64,000 bases of DNA from Lewinellaceae bacterium (GCA_020636435.1 JACJXX010000001.1:3737001-3801000), one strand, 5' to 3'; positions 17,703 to 26,906 are shown, numbered from the stretch's first letter. Numbers and translations are program-made. Notes: generated from the letters alone by a model not told the origin.

Positions 17703-20578
17703 CAGCTAGGCCTTTTTTTTGCGAAATGTGACAGCAAAAATACAAATAGGCTAATTAACAATACGAATACCCAGCCGGGAAATATTTGCCCGCTGACGTC
17801 GACCGGCGCCATATCGCCTATCAGGGTGAAAGCAGCCCAGAAGAAAGGGTGGGCCCGCCCTCCGCCGGGCTGAGAAATGAACGCCATCTTGGCTGCCCGC
17901 AACGCCTCGTCCTTTGGCTGCCCGTCTTTCAAATGCTGGTAAAAATATTTCATCAGGGCCGCCGACTCGCGGTCGCTCACCCGCCACAGGGTGGTCACCA
18001 GGCTCTTGGCGCCGGCGTAGGAGAATCCCCTGGCGAGGCTGATAACCCCCTCCCCGCGCCTCAGCTCGCCGACGCCGGATTCGCAGGCGCTCAGCACCAC
18101 CATGTCGGCCTGCAGGCGCAGCGAATACAAGTCTTTGGCATACAGCAATTCGTTTTGAATCGTATCGGGAACCTCCGTAAAAGCCAGGTAAGAATACTCC
18201 CCTTCTTCATCATTGGCCTTGGCGTGAGTTGCCAAATGAATGATGCTGTAGTAGGGCGCATCGGCCAGAAAGCGTTCCCGGGTAGCATCCGTGCCTTTGT
18301 AAATGCGGGTGCGCAGCAGGCTTTTGAGCGACTGCACCTCCTTCACGTTTCCCGTCAGCCGGCCCAGGTTGCGGCGCCGCGAAGCCAGGGAATTCTCCTG
18401 CTCCGGCTGGTCCTGGAAAGAGGGGGCAAAGGCCAGTATCCACTGCCGGGGCGCCCGATGAGCCGCAGCCTTCATTTCCTGCAGCAGCCGGGCGGAATGA
18501 GCGTAACTGACCTGGTAATCCCGGATGAGATAAGGATAGGAGCCATAGGGCTGTGCCTCCGGGCTGACGGATTCCTTCAGCAAGGCTTCGAAAGGCACGT
18601 ATTCCAGTATCCCGTCGGGAATGATGATGAGTTGCTCCGGCAACATATCGGCCACCGGCTGCACCAGGCTCTGGTAGAGTTGATAGCCATAGCCGGCATA
18701 TTCGCGGGCCAGAGAATCTTCCCGGGACTGGCTCCACCCGTAGATGCTCTCGCGAAACCGGTGCACCGATTCGGCCAGCCCCTCCTCTGCCTTGAGCCTT
18801 GCCAGGTAGGCTTTTTCCCGGCTTATGACAAACAGAAAAAGGTATTCTTCTCCCAAAAAATACTGCAGCAAAGCCTGGCCGGGCGCCAGCAGTTCCGCCT
18901 GTATTTGCCCGGGCGCCAACGGAGCGGATGCATACCGGAACTGGTGGCCCCTTGGATATTGTTGCTGAATGCTGTCCATGACCTGATGGTATTCCCGCTT
19001 CAGGTTGAAAATCTCGCTGTTCAGCTCATGAACGGCAGGCTGGCCCTCCTGCTGTTGGGCCAGCTCGTAGCGCCGGTTTTCTTTTCCGATAATGGCCTTT
19101 TTCAGGCGGCGCTCCTCCGCCAGCAGGCTTTCCGGAATACCGGCCTCGAAGCTCGCATCCGCCATCTGCATGGCTTCCTTCAGCAGCAGCGCTTTGCTGC
19201 GCTCAGCATAGCCGAAGGCCTGCGCCAGATACTGCAGGCTGTCCGTTTCCTCATGCAAATCGTAATTGCAATTGATCGCCGCCTCAAAAATATAGTAGAA
19301 CCGGTCCAGCAAATATTGTTTCGATCCCGACTCTTCAAACGTGCCGTAGATGTATTCTATCAACTCGATACACAGATCAAACCAATGTGCGGCTTTGTAC
19401 AACCGATCCATCCCCCATCCGGCTTCGTACGCCTTCTGGTGGTTCTTGGCTTTGAAATAGAGGGTGATGAGGAGGTGGGTGTGGGATGACTTGTATTCTT
19501 CAAAAGGATGGTTTAACCCCTGGTTAAATTCCAAAACATTGAAACACTTATCCATATATGTATCCGCGATGCCAAATTTCTTCATGTTGGTGTAACAGGC
19601 GGCAATTTTGGAGTACTTATCAGCTGCACTTGCAGTTTTTTGGGCATGAATTGTATTGAATATTTCTACTGCTCTTTTGAATTCAATAATTGCTTTCGGA
19701 TAATCCTTTAGATAATAATATGCATTTCCTAAAAGATCAATGCAGTTAGCAGTTTCTTTATTATTGTCACCATATACTTCGCTGCATAATTTTATTACAT
19801 ATTTAAAGCACTGAACAGCTTTTTCATATTCATTGAAATAATTATACATTATCCCTTTCTTTTTCAATGTAGTAATTATTTCTCTTTTACGTACCGATAC
19901 TGGAAGCTTTTGGAAAAGGGAAACTGCCTTTTCAAAATGGATTTCTGATATATTCTTCTTTCCAAGAAACATATAACATCTGCCCATATCAGCGTAAATG
20001 TTTGCCTGGGTGCTAATTGAACAAGCTCCCTGATTAGAGCAAATCGCTAAAGCTTTGTTGAGATAATCTATGGCAAATAGATAGTCATTCAAAACTATAT
20101 TTGCTCTTCCGATCCTGAAATATACGTTCGCCATCTCTTCTTTTTCAATAATGTCAGGATAGCGATCCGCTATAACCAATGCTTTTTTATAAATTTCAGA
20201 AACCTCGGCCCAGTATTTCAATTTCTCAGAGACTTTACCTTTTAATATTAGTAATTGAAATAATTCAGTGTTGAATGTTGGGAAATCCGAATTACTAAGT
20301 AGCTGATCTAAATTTGAAAGCCATTCTGAAGTTTCCTTATATCTTCCTTTTTGATACAGGCATTCTGCTATTTCAATTTTTAGAAATAGAGCATCCTCCT
20401 TTTGTTTCTTTGTGAAATTATCCGTTTGTAAAATCCGACTTATCTTTAGTTGCATTTGATGCAACGAATCTATAGGACACATTATCTGACTGTTCTTGTA
20501 TTGATAGGTCCATGAAAATGAATCTGTAGAAGAAAAAAGTAACAATAACATTAAGATGGGGGATAGGATAGGCTTCAT
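17702..20578 (-). CDS. TPR-CHAT domain protein, membrane-anchored
   Basis: 958 residues. A signal peptide (about 1-21) is followed by many TPR units over roughly 70-430 ('AIDYLNKALAICSNQ', 'AVQCFKYVIKLCSEVYGD', 'AIIEFKRAVEIFNTI'), a coiled segment, and a caspase-like CHAT domain (about 600-900). The His/Cys pair is visible as 'IIHLATHAK' and 'VVLSACESGVGEL' (Cys near 833). One transmembrane helix (FVLLISLFVFLLSHFAKK) ends the protein. CHAT proteins are caspase/separase relatives and act as proteases or scaffolds. The upstream half has lower GC than the CHAT half. It overlaps the CYTH gene by one base. Confidence 0.87.
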   Translation of the reverse strand: MKPILSPILMLLLLFSSTDSFSWTYQYKNSQIMCPIDSLHQMQLKISRILQTDNFTKKQKEDALFLKIEIAECLYQKGRYKETSEWLSNLDQLLSNSDFPTFNTELFQLLILKGKVSEKLKYWAEVSEIYKKALVIADRYPDIIEKEEMANVYFRIGRANIVLNDYLFAIDYLNKALAICSNQGACSISTQANIYADMGRCYMFLGKKNISEIHFEKAVSLFQKLPVSVRKREIITTLKKKGIMYNYFNEYEKAVQCFKYVIKLCSEVYGDNNKETANCIDLLGNAYYYLKDYPKAIIEFKRAVEIFNTIHAQKTASAADKYSKIAACYTNMKKFGIADTYMDKCFNVLEFNQGLNHPFEEYKSSHTHLLITLYFKAKNHQKAYEAGWGMDRLYKAAHWFDLCIELIEYIYGTFEESGSKQYLLDRFYYIFEAAINCNYDLHEETDSLQYLAQAFGYAERSKALLLKEAMQMADASFEAGIPESLLAEERRLKKAIIGKENRRYELAQQQEGQPAVHELNSEIFNLKREYHQVMDSIQQQYPRGHQFRYASAPLAPGQIQAELLAPGQALLQYFLGEEYLFLFVISREKAYLARLKAEEGLAESVHRFRESIYGWSQSREDSLAREYAGYGYQLYQSLVQPVADMLPEQLIIIPDGILEYVPFEALLKESVSPEAQPYGSYPYLIRDYQVSYAHSARLLQEMKAAAHRAPRQWILAFAPSFQDQPEQENSLASRRRNLGRLTGNVKEVQSLKSLLRTRIYKGTDATRERFLADAPYYSIIHLATHAKANDEEGEYSYLAFTEVPDTIQNELLYAKDLYSLRLQADMVVLSACESGVGELRRGEGVISLARGFSYAGAKSLVTTLWRVSDRESAALMKYFYQHLKDGQPKDEALRAAKMAFISQPGGGRAHPFFWAAFTLIGDMAPVDVSGQIFPGWVFVLLISLFVFLLSHFAKKRPS

Positions 20579-20778
20579 TTTTTACGTAAAAATTAAGCAA
20601 TTTTGGAAAAAAAAGAGTCTAGCAAATATTCTTTTTGACTGTTAATGTTTCTTTTGGGTGCTATTGCGACTTGTCCCAGTGTGTAGGTTCTAATATTATG
20701 GCCTTGATGGGCACCTGGTCAGCATATTTGAGCACAGGGCATCGCCTCATGTATGATAATAGCAGCAGCCTACATATA

Positions 20779-21119
20779 ACCTGAAAGGTAGGTTGTTCAA
20801 AATTGAAACAGAAAAATTCCCCAGATTTTTAGCCCTTGTACAGCTTAAAGCCGAGGTGCAGCGCACCGATGATATTGGTAGAAAATAAGATACGAAATTT
20901 TTTCCAGGTGCAGCGCACCGTAATGTGCTTGAAGCTGCAAGAGGCACCTATTACGGTGCGCTGCACCTTGCCGGAAAGGGGGCTTGTCCATTTACTACCA
21001 ACATTAACACGGCGCTGCCGCTTTCTAGCCAGAGGGCCAGGGGAAACAAAAACCAGAGAAAAGTGCGGGGAAGTTTTTTTTCATAAAACCGGGTATTTTG
21101 AACAACCTACCTGAAAGGT
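20779..21119. repeat. nested palindromic element between the CHAT gene and rpsA
   Basis: An 18-bp perfect inverted repeat, AGGTAGGTTGTTCAAAAT (20786-20803) and its complement (21095-21112), is bordered on both sides by ACCTGAAAGGT. Inside is a second 19-bp perfect inverted repeat (20906-20924 and 20950-20968) containing GGTGCAGCGCACC, plus a third copy of AGGTGCAGCGCACCG at 20854-20868. Further CCTTTCAGGT copies lie at about 21168 and 21206. No protein-coding ORF is convincing in 20579-21382. Confidence 0.6.
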
Positions 21120-21283
21120 CAATATAATTTTAACCTCAAATCAGTCGTCCACCTACAATTATGCTGCCCTTTCAGGTAGGTCGCTGGCTACTGTTGTGCG
21201 TCCTTTCAGGTGAGGCATCGTTATGGAAAACCTGACAGGACAAACACAATTTATAGGGGACAAATTAGAACTGCGCCCAAATC

Positions 21284-21327
21284 ACAAGAAAAAAAATAGC
21301 CTCTCCTGATAAACTCAAGAGAGGCTA
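21284..21327 (-). terminator. rpsA intrinsic terminator
   Basis: TAGCCTCTC (21297-21305) pairs with GAGAGGCTA (21319-21327). On the minus strand the stem is followed by a run of eight T, 55 bases after the rpsA stop. Confidence 0.8.
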
Positions 21328-21382
21328 CACTTTGTATTCGACAAACTTTGAGATGTTTGTTGTAGTCTAAGAAAAAGAAGAA

Positions 21383-23590
21383 CTACTTCTCCTTCTCCTC
21401 ATCAGTATCAGTACTTTCATCAACTTCTTCCTGATCTTGCAGCTGCTCCTTCAACTCAGAAAAAGCCGCCAGGTCACCAAGCGTAGACTTTTCGACGGAA
21501 GACTGCGTCTTTTTAACAGCGCGGGTAGTGCGCTTGCGTTCTTCCTGCTTTTCCTTGCGAACTTCCTGCTCGGCTTCGCGTTCCACATCTTCGCGGAAGC
21601 GGAGGTGGGAAACCAGGATGCGTTTGTCATCGCGGTTGAACTCGATGACTTTCACGGTCAGTACTTCTTCCACTTCGGCGAGCTGGCCATCCTCTTTGCG
21701 GATGTGCTTGATTGGAGCGAACGCTTCCAGGCCGTAGGGCAGTTGCACGATGGCGCCCCGGTCGTCGCGGCGGACGATGGTGGCCTCGTGGTAAGAACCA
21801 ACGGGGAATACATCTTCAAAAGTATCCCAGGGGTTCTCTTCCAGTTGCTTGTGGCCGAGGGAAAGCTTGCGGTTGTCCTTGTCGATCTCGAGGATCACGA
21901 TGTCGATCGTCTCGCCTACCTTGGTGAATTCCGAGGGGTGGGAGAAACGCTTCGTCCACGACAGGTCGGAGATGTGGATCATGCCGCCGATGCCTTCTTC
22001 CAGTTCGACAAACACGCCGTAGGGAGTGAGGTTTTTGACCTCGCCGGAGTGGCGGCTGCCTTCGGGAAAGCGAATTTCGATCTCGCTCCACGGATCCATG
22101 GACAGTTGCTTGATGGACAGAGACATTTTGCGGTCGTCGCGGTCGATGGTCACCACCTTGGCTTCGTATTCCTGCCCCAGCTTGAAGAACTCGCGGGCGT
22201 TGATCGGCTGGTTGCTCCAGCTCACTTCGGAGACGTGGATCAGGCCTTCAACCCCGGGCTGTATTTCCAGGAAGGCGCCATAATCTTCGATGTTGACAAT
22301 CTTGCCTTTCACGACAGAGCCCTCTTTGATCTCCTCGCTGAGCACTTCCCACGGATGCGGCTGCAACTGCTTAAGGCCGAGCGAAATCCGCTTCTTGTTC
22401 TCGTCGAAATCGAGCACCACCACGTTGATCTTCTGGTTGAGCGACAGTATTTCGCTCGGGTGGCTGATGCGGCCCCAGGAGATATCGGTGATGTAGAGCA
22501 GGCCGTCTACGCCGCCCAGGTCGAGGAAGGCGCCAAAGTCCGTGATGTTCTTGACCAGGCCTTCCAGCACCTGCCCTTTTTCGAGGCTGGCGATGATGGC
22601 TTCGCGCTGCTCGGCCAGGTCGCTTTCGATAAGGGCCTTGTGAGAAACCACGGCGTTTTTGATCTGCTCGTTGATCTTGACCACTTTGAATTCCATGGTC
22701 TTGCCAACATAAGAATCGTAGTCGATAATGGGCTTGATATCGATCTGGGAACCGGGAAGGAAAGTCTCCAGGCCACTGCAATCGACGATGAGGCCGCCCT
22801 TGGTCTTGCTGATCACCGTGCCTTTGATCACCGTGCCGTTCTCGTGAGAGTCGACGATGCTTTCCCAGGCGCGCAGGAGCTTAGCCTTGCGGCGTGAAAG
22901 CACCAACTGCCCGCGGGCGTCTTCCTGTTGCTCTACGTAAACTTCCACTTCGTCGCCGACTCCCAGGTCGGGGTTCTCGCGAAATTCGGAGAGCGATACC
23001 AGGCCGTCTGACTTGAAGTTGATGTCGAGAACGACATCACCATCGTGGATCGACGTCACCTTCCCCTTGACGATCTCATTCTCAAATACAGTCGTCAGGG
23101 TAGATTCGTACTGTTCGGTGAACTTTTCGACCTCTTCCTTGCTGTAGGAAGTTGCCAGGCCGGATTTATTTCCGACGGACCAGTCGAAGTCGTCATGAGC
23201 CGTCTCAGCAATGACGGATTCTTCTTCCGGCAACTCGATGTCGTCGTCCTCCTCTTCATCGTCCTCTTCTTCGCCGGAATCCTCAATGTCGTCGCCGCTT
23301 TCTTCGTCTTCTGAATCTTCTTCTTCGGTTTCCACCGTTTCGGGTTCTTCTGCCTCTGTTTCTTCCACCGCTTCTGCAACCGGCGTTGTCACCGCTTCTT
23401 CTTCGGTTTCCTCCGCTTGAGGCGCTTCTTCCGGTGTCTCTTCATGAGTTTCCGCAACGGGAGCTTCCTCTTTGGTTTCGGCCACAGGCTTTTTTTCCTC
23501 TGCCGCCGGTTCTTCCGCAGCAGGTTCTACCTGTTGCGATTCGGGCGTTTCCTGCCCTTCTTGTTCGAGATCTTTGTTGTCATCCAGCAT
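21383..23590 (-). CDS. rpsA: 30S ribosomal protein S1
   Basis: 735 residues. S1 binds mRNA on the 30S subunit. Repeated S1 domains are visible: 'GKVTSIHDGDVVLDINFKSDGLV', 'GTVISKTKGGLIVDCSGLETFLPGSQI', 'GLVKNITDFGAFLDLGGVDGLLYITDISW', 'GKIVNIEDYGAFLEIQPGVEGLIHVSEVSW', 'GEVKNLTPYGVFVELEEGIGGMIHISDLSW', and a sixth. The first 150 residues or so are an extremely acidic Glu/Pro/Ala extension, longer than in most S1 proteins, and the C-terminus is also acidic. A -7 box lies 44 bases upstream. The start codon lies in a small hairpin. Confidence 0.96.
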   Translation of the reverse strand: MLDDNKDLEQEGQETPESQQVEPAAEEPAAEEKKPVAETKEEAPVAETHEETPEEAPQAEETEEEAVTTPVAEAVEETEAEEPETVETEEEDSEDEESGDDIEDSGEEEDDEEEDDDIELPEEESVIAETAHDDFDWSVGNKSGLATSYSKEEVEKFTEQYESTLTTVFENEIVKGKVTSIHDGDVVLDINFKSDGLVSLSEFRENPDLGVGDEVEVYVEQQEDARGQLVLSRRKAKLLRAWESIVDSHENGTVIKGTVISKTKGGLIVDCSGLETFLPGSQIDIKPIIDYDSYVGKTMEFKVVKINEQIKNAVVSHKALIESDLAEQREAIIASLEKGQVLEGLVKNITDFGAFLDLGGVDGLLYITDISWGRISHPSEILSLNQKINVVVLDFDENKKRISLGLKQLQPHPWEVLSEEIKEGSVVKGKIVNIEDYGAFLEIQPGVEGLIHVSEVSWSNQPINAREFFKLGQEYEAKVVTIDRDDRKMSLSIKQLSMDPWSEIEIRFPEGSRHSGEVKNLTPYGVFVELEEGIGGMIHISDLSWTKRFSHPSEFTKVGETIDIVILEIDKDNRKLSLGHKQLEENPWDTFEDVFPVGSYHEATIVRRDDRGAIVQLPYGLEAFAPIKHIRKEDGQLAEVEEVLTVKVIEFNRDDKRILVSHLRFREDVEREAEQEVRKEKQEERKRTTRAVKKTQSSVEKSTLGDLAAFSELKEQLQDQEEVDESTDTDEEKEK

Positions 23591-23602
23591 TGAAAGAATG
23601 CT
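23586..23602 (-). promoter_or_regulatory. small hairpin enclosing the rpsA start codon
   Basis: On the minus strand AGCATT, a 5-base loop and AATGCT form a 6-bp stem whose 3' arm contains the ATG. It could reduce initiation until opened. The stem is short, so this is tentative. Confidence 0.35.
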
Positions 23603-23633
23603 TTTTTTGGTTAACGAATATTTTTTAGCGGGG

Positions 23634-23641
23634 CAAAGGTA
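23634..23641 (-). promoter_or_regulatory. -7 box for rpsA
   Basis: TACCTTTG on the minus strand, a perfect TAnnTTTG match 44 bases before the rpsA start. A TTG lies 14 bases further upstream, which is closer than usual. Confidence 0.5.
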
Positions 23642-23900
23642 AGGGAATTATCTTTCAATAGAAAACCAAAGCTGTAAAAAGGAACTGAAGATTATGCGGG
23701 ATGGTAAGATTTACCCTGTGAAGTACAGTTGGGCATTACAGGGCTACTTCACAGGGTGAACAGGACAGCGGCATTGCCTTGCGGAAGTTTTCAGAATAAA
23801 GGGCTTTGATTGTGAAAATTCTTATTTTAGCGCAAATTACGGACCAAATCAAAAGAGTGCGTGACAAAAAAGCGGGGTTGCGGCAGGGCAATCGAAGTCG

Positions 23901-23935
23901 AAAGTCGTCAGACGACTCAAAGTCGTCAGACGACT
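23901..23935. repeat. tandem palindromic 17-mers upstream of the acyl-CoA ligase gene
   Basis: AAAGTCGTCAGACGACT occurs twice, at 23901-23917 and 23919-23935, separated by one C. Each unit contains the palindrome AGTCGTC-A-GACGACT. It lies 48 bases before the start codon at 23983. The rest of 23591-23982 shows no gene. Confidence 0.65.
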
Positions 23936-23982
23936 GCCTTAAAACCCGCGAATATGTCACGCACTCAAATCAAAAAGCGATT

Positions 23983-25665
23983 ATGAGTGACCAACGGCTC
24001 TGGTTGAAGAACTACCCTCACGGCGTACCTGCCAATATCAACCCCGAGGCTTACCCTACTGTGGTAAGCCTGCTGGAAGAGACTTTCGGGAAATACACAA
24101 AGAAGGCCGCTTTCTCCTGCATGGGCAAAGAGCTTACCTTCGATCAGTTGGACAAGCAATCCAAGCAGTTTGGAGCGTACCTGCACTCCCGTGGCCTGGA
24201 GCCGGGCGACAAGGTCGCCATCATGATGCCCAACCTGCTTCAGTATCCGATCGTTCTGTTCGGCGCCCTGCGGGCCGGCCTGGTCGTCGTCAACACCAAC
24301 CCCCTCTACACCCCCCGCGAGATGCGGCACCAGTTTTCCGACTCGGGCGCCAAGGCCATTGTCATCGCCGAAAACTTCGCCGCCAACCTGGAGCAAATCC
24401 TGGCGGATACCAATATCAAAACGGTGATCACCACCAGCATCGGCGAAATGCTGGGCTTCCCGAAAAAGCAGATCGTCAACTTCGTGGTGCGCAGCATCCG
24501 CAAGATGGTGCCCAAATACGACATTCCCAATACGGTGTCCTTCACCGAAGCGATAAAGCTGGGCAAGCGCTTTTCGCTCAAAGAATATCAAGGTTCGGCC
24601 GATGACGTCATCCTGCTGCAGTATACCGGCGGCACTACTGGAGTTTCTAAAGGCGCCATGCTGACCAACCGCAACCTGGTGGCCAACATGCTGCAAATCC
24701 GCGCCTGGATGATGCCCTTCCTGAAAGAAGGGGAAGAAGTAGCCCTTTGCCCGCTGCCGATGTATCATGTTTTCGCCTTCACCGTCCACTGCCTGGCGCT
24801 GCCGAGCATCGGCACCTTGTCCATTCTGGTTACCAACGCCCGCGACCTCAATTCGGTGATCAAGGCGATGAAAGACTATCCGATATCCCTAATGACCGGG
24901 GTAAATACGCTGTTCAATGCCCTGGCCAACCACAAGGATTTCAGCACCGTAGACTTCAGCAACCTGAAAGTAACCGTCGGCGGGGCAATGGCGGTCCAGC
25001 GCCCGGTCGCCGAACAGTGGCAGAAGCTAACCGGCTGCCCTCTCTCTGAAGGGTATGGCATGACGGAAGCCTCGCCGGTGGTGACCACCAACCCGCTCGA
25101 CGGCACCGGCCGCCTCGGCACCATCGGCCTGCCCGTTCCCTCCACCGATGTGCGCATCGTAGACGACCACGGCAACATCCTGGGGCCCAATCAGGCCGGC
25201 GAACTGCAGGTGAAAGGCCCGCAGGTGATGAAAGGCTATTACAACAGCCCGGATCAAACGGCCAACACCATCAAAGACGGCTGGCTCAGCACCGGCGACG
25301 TCGCTACGATGAACGATGACGGCTTCCTGCAGATCGTCGACCGCCAGAAGGACATGATCCTGGTTTCCGGCTTTAATGTGTACCCCAATGAGATTGAAGA
25401 ATACGTCGCCTCCCACCCCAAAGTAATGGAGTGCGCCGCCATCGGCATTCCCGACGAAAAGTCTGGCGAAATGGTTAAATTGTTCATCGTTAAAAAAGAA
25501 AAATCCCTCTCCGAAAAGGAAGTGATCGAGTTCTGCCGCACCGGCCTGACCGGCTACAAAGTGCCGAAAAAAGTAGAATTCCGGGATGAATTGCCCAAGA
25601 CAAATGTGGGGAAGATACTGCGGCGCCAACTGAGGGAGGAGGAGATGGCGAAGCGGAAGGCTTAA
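23983..25665 (+). CDS. fadD: long-chain fatty acid-CoA ligase
   Basis: 560 residues from the ATG at 23983 (MSDQRLWLKNYPHG). The open frame runs back to 23806, but that part contains the palindromic repeat and is unlike the family. The enzyme activates fatty acids to acyl-CoA through an acyl-AMP. Motifs: 'QYTGGTTGVSKGAMLTNRN' (ATP/AMP signature), 'GYGMTEASPV', 'STGDVATMNDDGFLQIVDRQKDMI', and 'LPKTNVGKILRRQLRE' with the catalytic Lys. Order and length fit FadD. It probably feeds beta-oxidation or lipid synthesis. Confidence 0.92.
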   Translation: MSDQRLWLKNYPHGVPANINPEAYPTVVSLLEETFGKYTKKAAFSCMGKELTFDQLDKQSKQFGAYLHSRGLEPGDKVAIMMPNLLQYPIVLFGALRAGLVVVNTNPLYTPREMRHQFSDSGAKAIVIAENFAANLEQILADTNIKTVITTSIGEMLGFPKKQIVNFVVRSIRKMVPKYDIPNTVSFTEAIKLGKRFSLKEYQGSADDVILLQYTGGTTGVSKGAMLTNRNLVANMLQIRAWMMPFLKEGEEVALCPLPMYHVFAFTVHCLALPSIGTLSILVTNARDLNSVIKAMKDYPISLMTGVNTLFNALANHKDFSTVDFSNLKVTVGGAMAVQRPVAEQWQKLTGCPLSEGYGMTEASPVVTTNPLDGTGRLGTIGLPVPSTDVRIVDDHGNILGPNQAGELQVKGPQVMKGYYNSPDQTANTIKDGWLSTGDVATMNDDGFLQIVDRQKDMILVSGFNVYPNEIEEYVASHPKVMECAAIGIPDEKSGEMVKLFIVKKEKSLSEKEVIEFCRTGLTGYKVPKKVEFRDELPKTNVGKILRRQLREEEMAKRKA

Positions 25666-25749
25666 GTGAGTTTGTTTCGAAATTAATGCGCCATTTTATT
25701 TGATAAGTTGCTATTGATGCTCACCCCTTTCCGCATGCGGAAAAGGGCG

Positions 25750-25880
25750 ATGCTGTGCCCTACGGGCAATTGATTCTATTGTCGTGCGAGATGTTCGAGC
25801 CCGTACGCAAGACGAGCATCAACAGCATCTGCCGCCCGCAGGGCGCAGCATCATCCTGCAAGCCGGAACGGCTGCAGGAT
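25750..25880. repeat. palindromic intergenic element after fadD
   Basis: GATGCTGTGCCCTACGGGC (25750-25768) is inverted at 25833-25851 with two mismatches. It is followed by an imperfect hairpin, ATCCTGCA to TGCAGGAT (about 25853-25880). It lies between fadD and the RidA gene and may end the fadD transcript, but no T tract follows. Confidence 0.45.
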
Positions 25881-25933
25881 AAGCATCCATAGCATCTTAA
25901 TAATTATAGAAACCCAACAATTCATTCATAAAC

Positions 25934-26356
25934 ATGCCTTCCAAAAAAATAAACGCCCCCAACGCCCCCCGCCCCGTCGGCCTCTACCCCCACGCTCGCC
26001 GCGCAGGCAACCTGCTGTTCCTCTCCGGCATCGGCCCCCGCGACCCGGAGACGGACGGCGTGCCCGGCCTGAAGCAGAGCCCCTCGGGCAACTACACCGA
26101 GTTTGACTTCGAAGCGCAGTGCCACTCCGTTTTCCAAAACGTGCGCCTCGTGCTGGAAGCCAGCGGCGCAAAATGGGAAAACCTGGTGGATGTGACCGTT
26201 TTCCTGACCGACATGCAGCGCGACTTCCATACCTACAACCGCATTTATGCGGAGTACTTTAAGGACAACCAGCCCTGCCGGACGACGGTGGGGATTGATG
26301 CGCTGCCGACGCCGATCGCTATTGAGCTGAAGTGCATTGCCGTGATGGAGGGGTAA
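25934..26356 (+). CDS. RidA family protein (YjgF/YER057c/UK114), possible 2-aminomuconate deaminase
   Basis: 140 residues. RidA proteins deaminate reactive enamine/imine intermediates. The family signature 'PCRTTVGIDALPTPIAIELKCIAVM' holds the conserved active-site Arg and Glu. The N-terminal 'PVGLYPHARRAGNLLFLSGIGPRDP' and 'FEAQCHSVFQNVRLVLEASGAKWENLVDVTVFLTDM' resemble the 2-aminomuconate deaminase subgroup of the kynurenine degradation pathway. No other kyn genes are in the window, so the substrate is unproven. Confidence 0.85.
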   Translation: MPSKKINAPNAPRPVGLYPHARRAGNLLFLSGIGPRDPETDGVPGLKQSPSGNYTEFDFEAQCHSVFQNVRLVLEASGAKWENLVDVTVFLTDMQRDFHTYNRIYAEYFKDNQPCRTTVGIDALPTPIAIELKCIAVMEG

Positions 26357-26404
26357 ATGGTTGTATGGCTACATGGTTGTATGGCTACATGGTTGTATTG
26401 TTAT
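26357..26404. repeat. 16-bp tandem repeat after the RidA gene
   Basis: ATGGTTGTATGGCTAC occurs twice in a row (26357-26372, 26373-26388), followed by a degenerate third unit. It begins directly after the RidA stop codon. Confidence 0.6.
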
Positions 26405-26416
26405 ATGGTTTGCTCA

Positions 26417-26490
26417 GCGGCGCAGCAATTGTACGGTCTTGGCACTCTGGGTTTCTACAATAGTATAGACGAAAGAGAGTACACCTTTGG
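26417..26490 (-). pseudogene. remnant of an apaG-like gene
   Basis: On the minus strand this stretch translates as VLSFVYTIVETQSAKTVQLLRR followed by a stop. It aligns with residues of the neighbouring ApaG (FAYHITIENQSPDTVQLLRR). It lies just downstream of the apaG stop and lacks the rest of the domain, so it looks like a decayed partial duplicate. Confidence 0.55.
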
Positions 26491-26501
26491 GCCCGGCAAC
26501 T

Positions 26502-26906
26502 CTAATTCAACCGCATCGGCGCCACCATGCGAAACTGCGGTATGCCCACCTGAAACTCCTTTCCATCCACATCCCGGCGCATGAGGAAAGCGCCATGCAT
26601 GCGGCCGATACCAGTGGTGAGGTCGCACCAGGAAGCGTATTCGTGTTTCTGGCCGGGGGCGAGCACAGGCTGCTGCCCAATGACCCCTTCCCCTTCCACT
26701 TCGCGGATCGTCCCGTTGCTATCCCAGATGAACCAGTGGCGGCGCAGCAACTGCACGGTATCGGGGCTCTGATTCTCTATAGTAATATGGTAGGCAAAAA
26801 TGTAACGTTCGAGTGCCGGGCGGGAATAGGCGGCCTGGTAGGAGGGCGTTACGCTGACCTTGATGCCTTCGGTGATGAGGGTTTCCATTACATTAGGGTT
26901 CTTCAT
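26502..26906 (-). CDS. apaG: ApaG domain protein
   Basis: 134 residues. ApaG is a small fibronectin-III-like beta-sandwich (Co2+/Mg2+ efflux family by name; true role unclear). Motifs: 'YIFAYHITIENQSPDTVQLLRRHWFIWDSNG', 'REVEGEGVIGQQPVLAPGQKHEYASWCDLTTGIGRMHGAFLM', 'FQVGIPQFRMVAP', covering the full domain. The start could be MKNPNV at 26906 or MET at 26888. A diverged partial copy follows its stop. Confidence 0.9.
   Translation of the reverse strand: MKNPNVMETLITEGIKVSVTPSYQAAYSRPALERYIFAYHITIENQSPDTVQLLRRHWFIWDSNGTIREVEGEGVIGQQPVLAPGQKHEYASWCDLTTGIGRMHGAFLMRRDVDGKEFQVGIPQFRMVAPMRLN

Noticed and set aside
21437..22897. 486-codon frame antisense to rpsA
   Set aside because: rpsA has six clear S1 domains; the antisense product is Val/Asp/His-rich without similarity.
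23901..23935. CRISPR-like repeats
   Set aside because: Only two units with a one-base gap, self-palindromic, and no cas genes.
23806..23982. N-terminal extension of the acyl-CoA ligase
   Set aside because: It contains the palindromic repeat and lacks family similarity; ATG 23983 gives a normal N-terminus.
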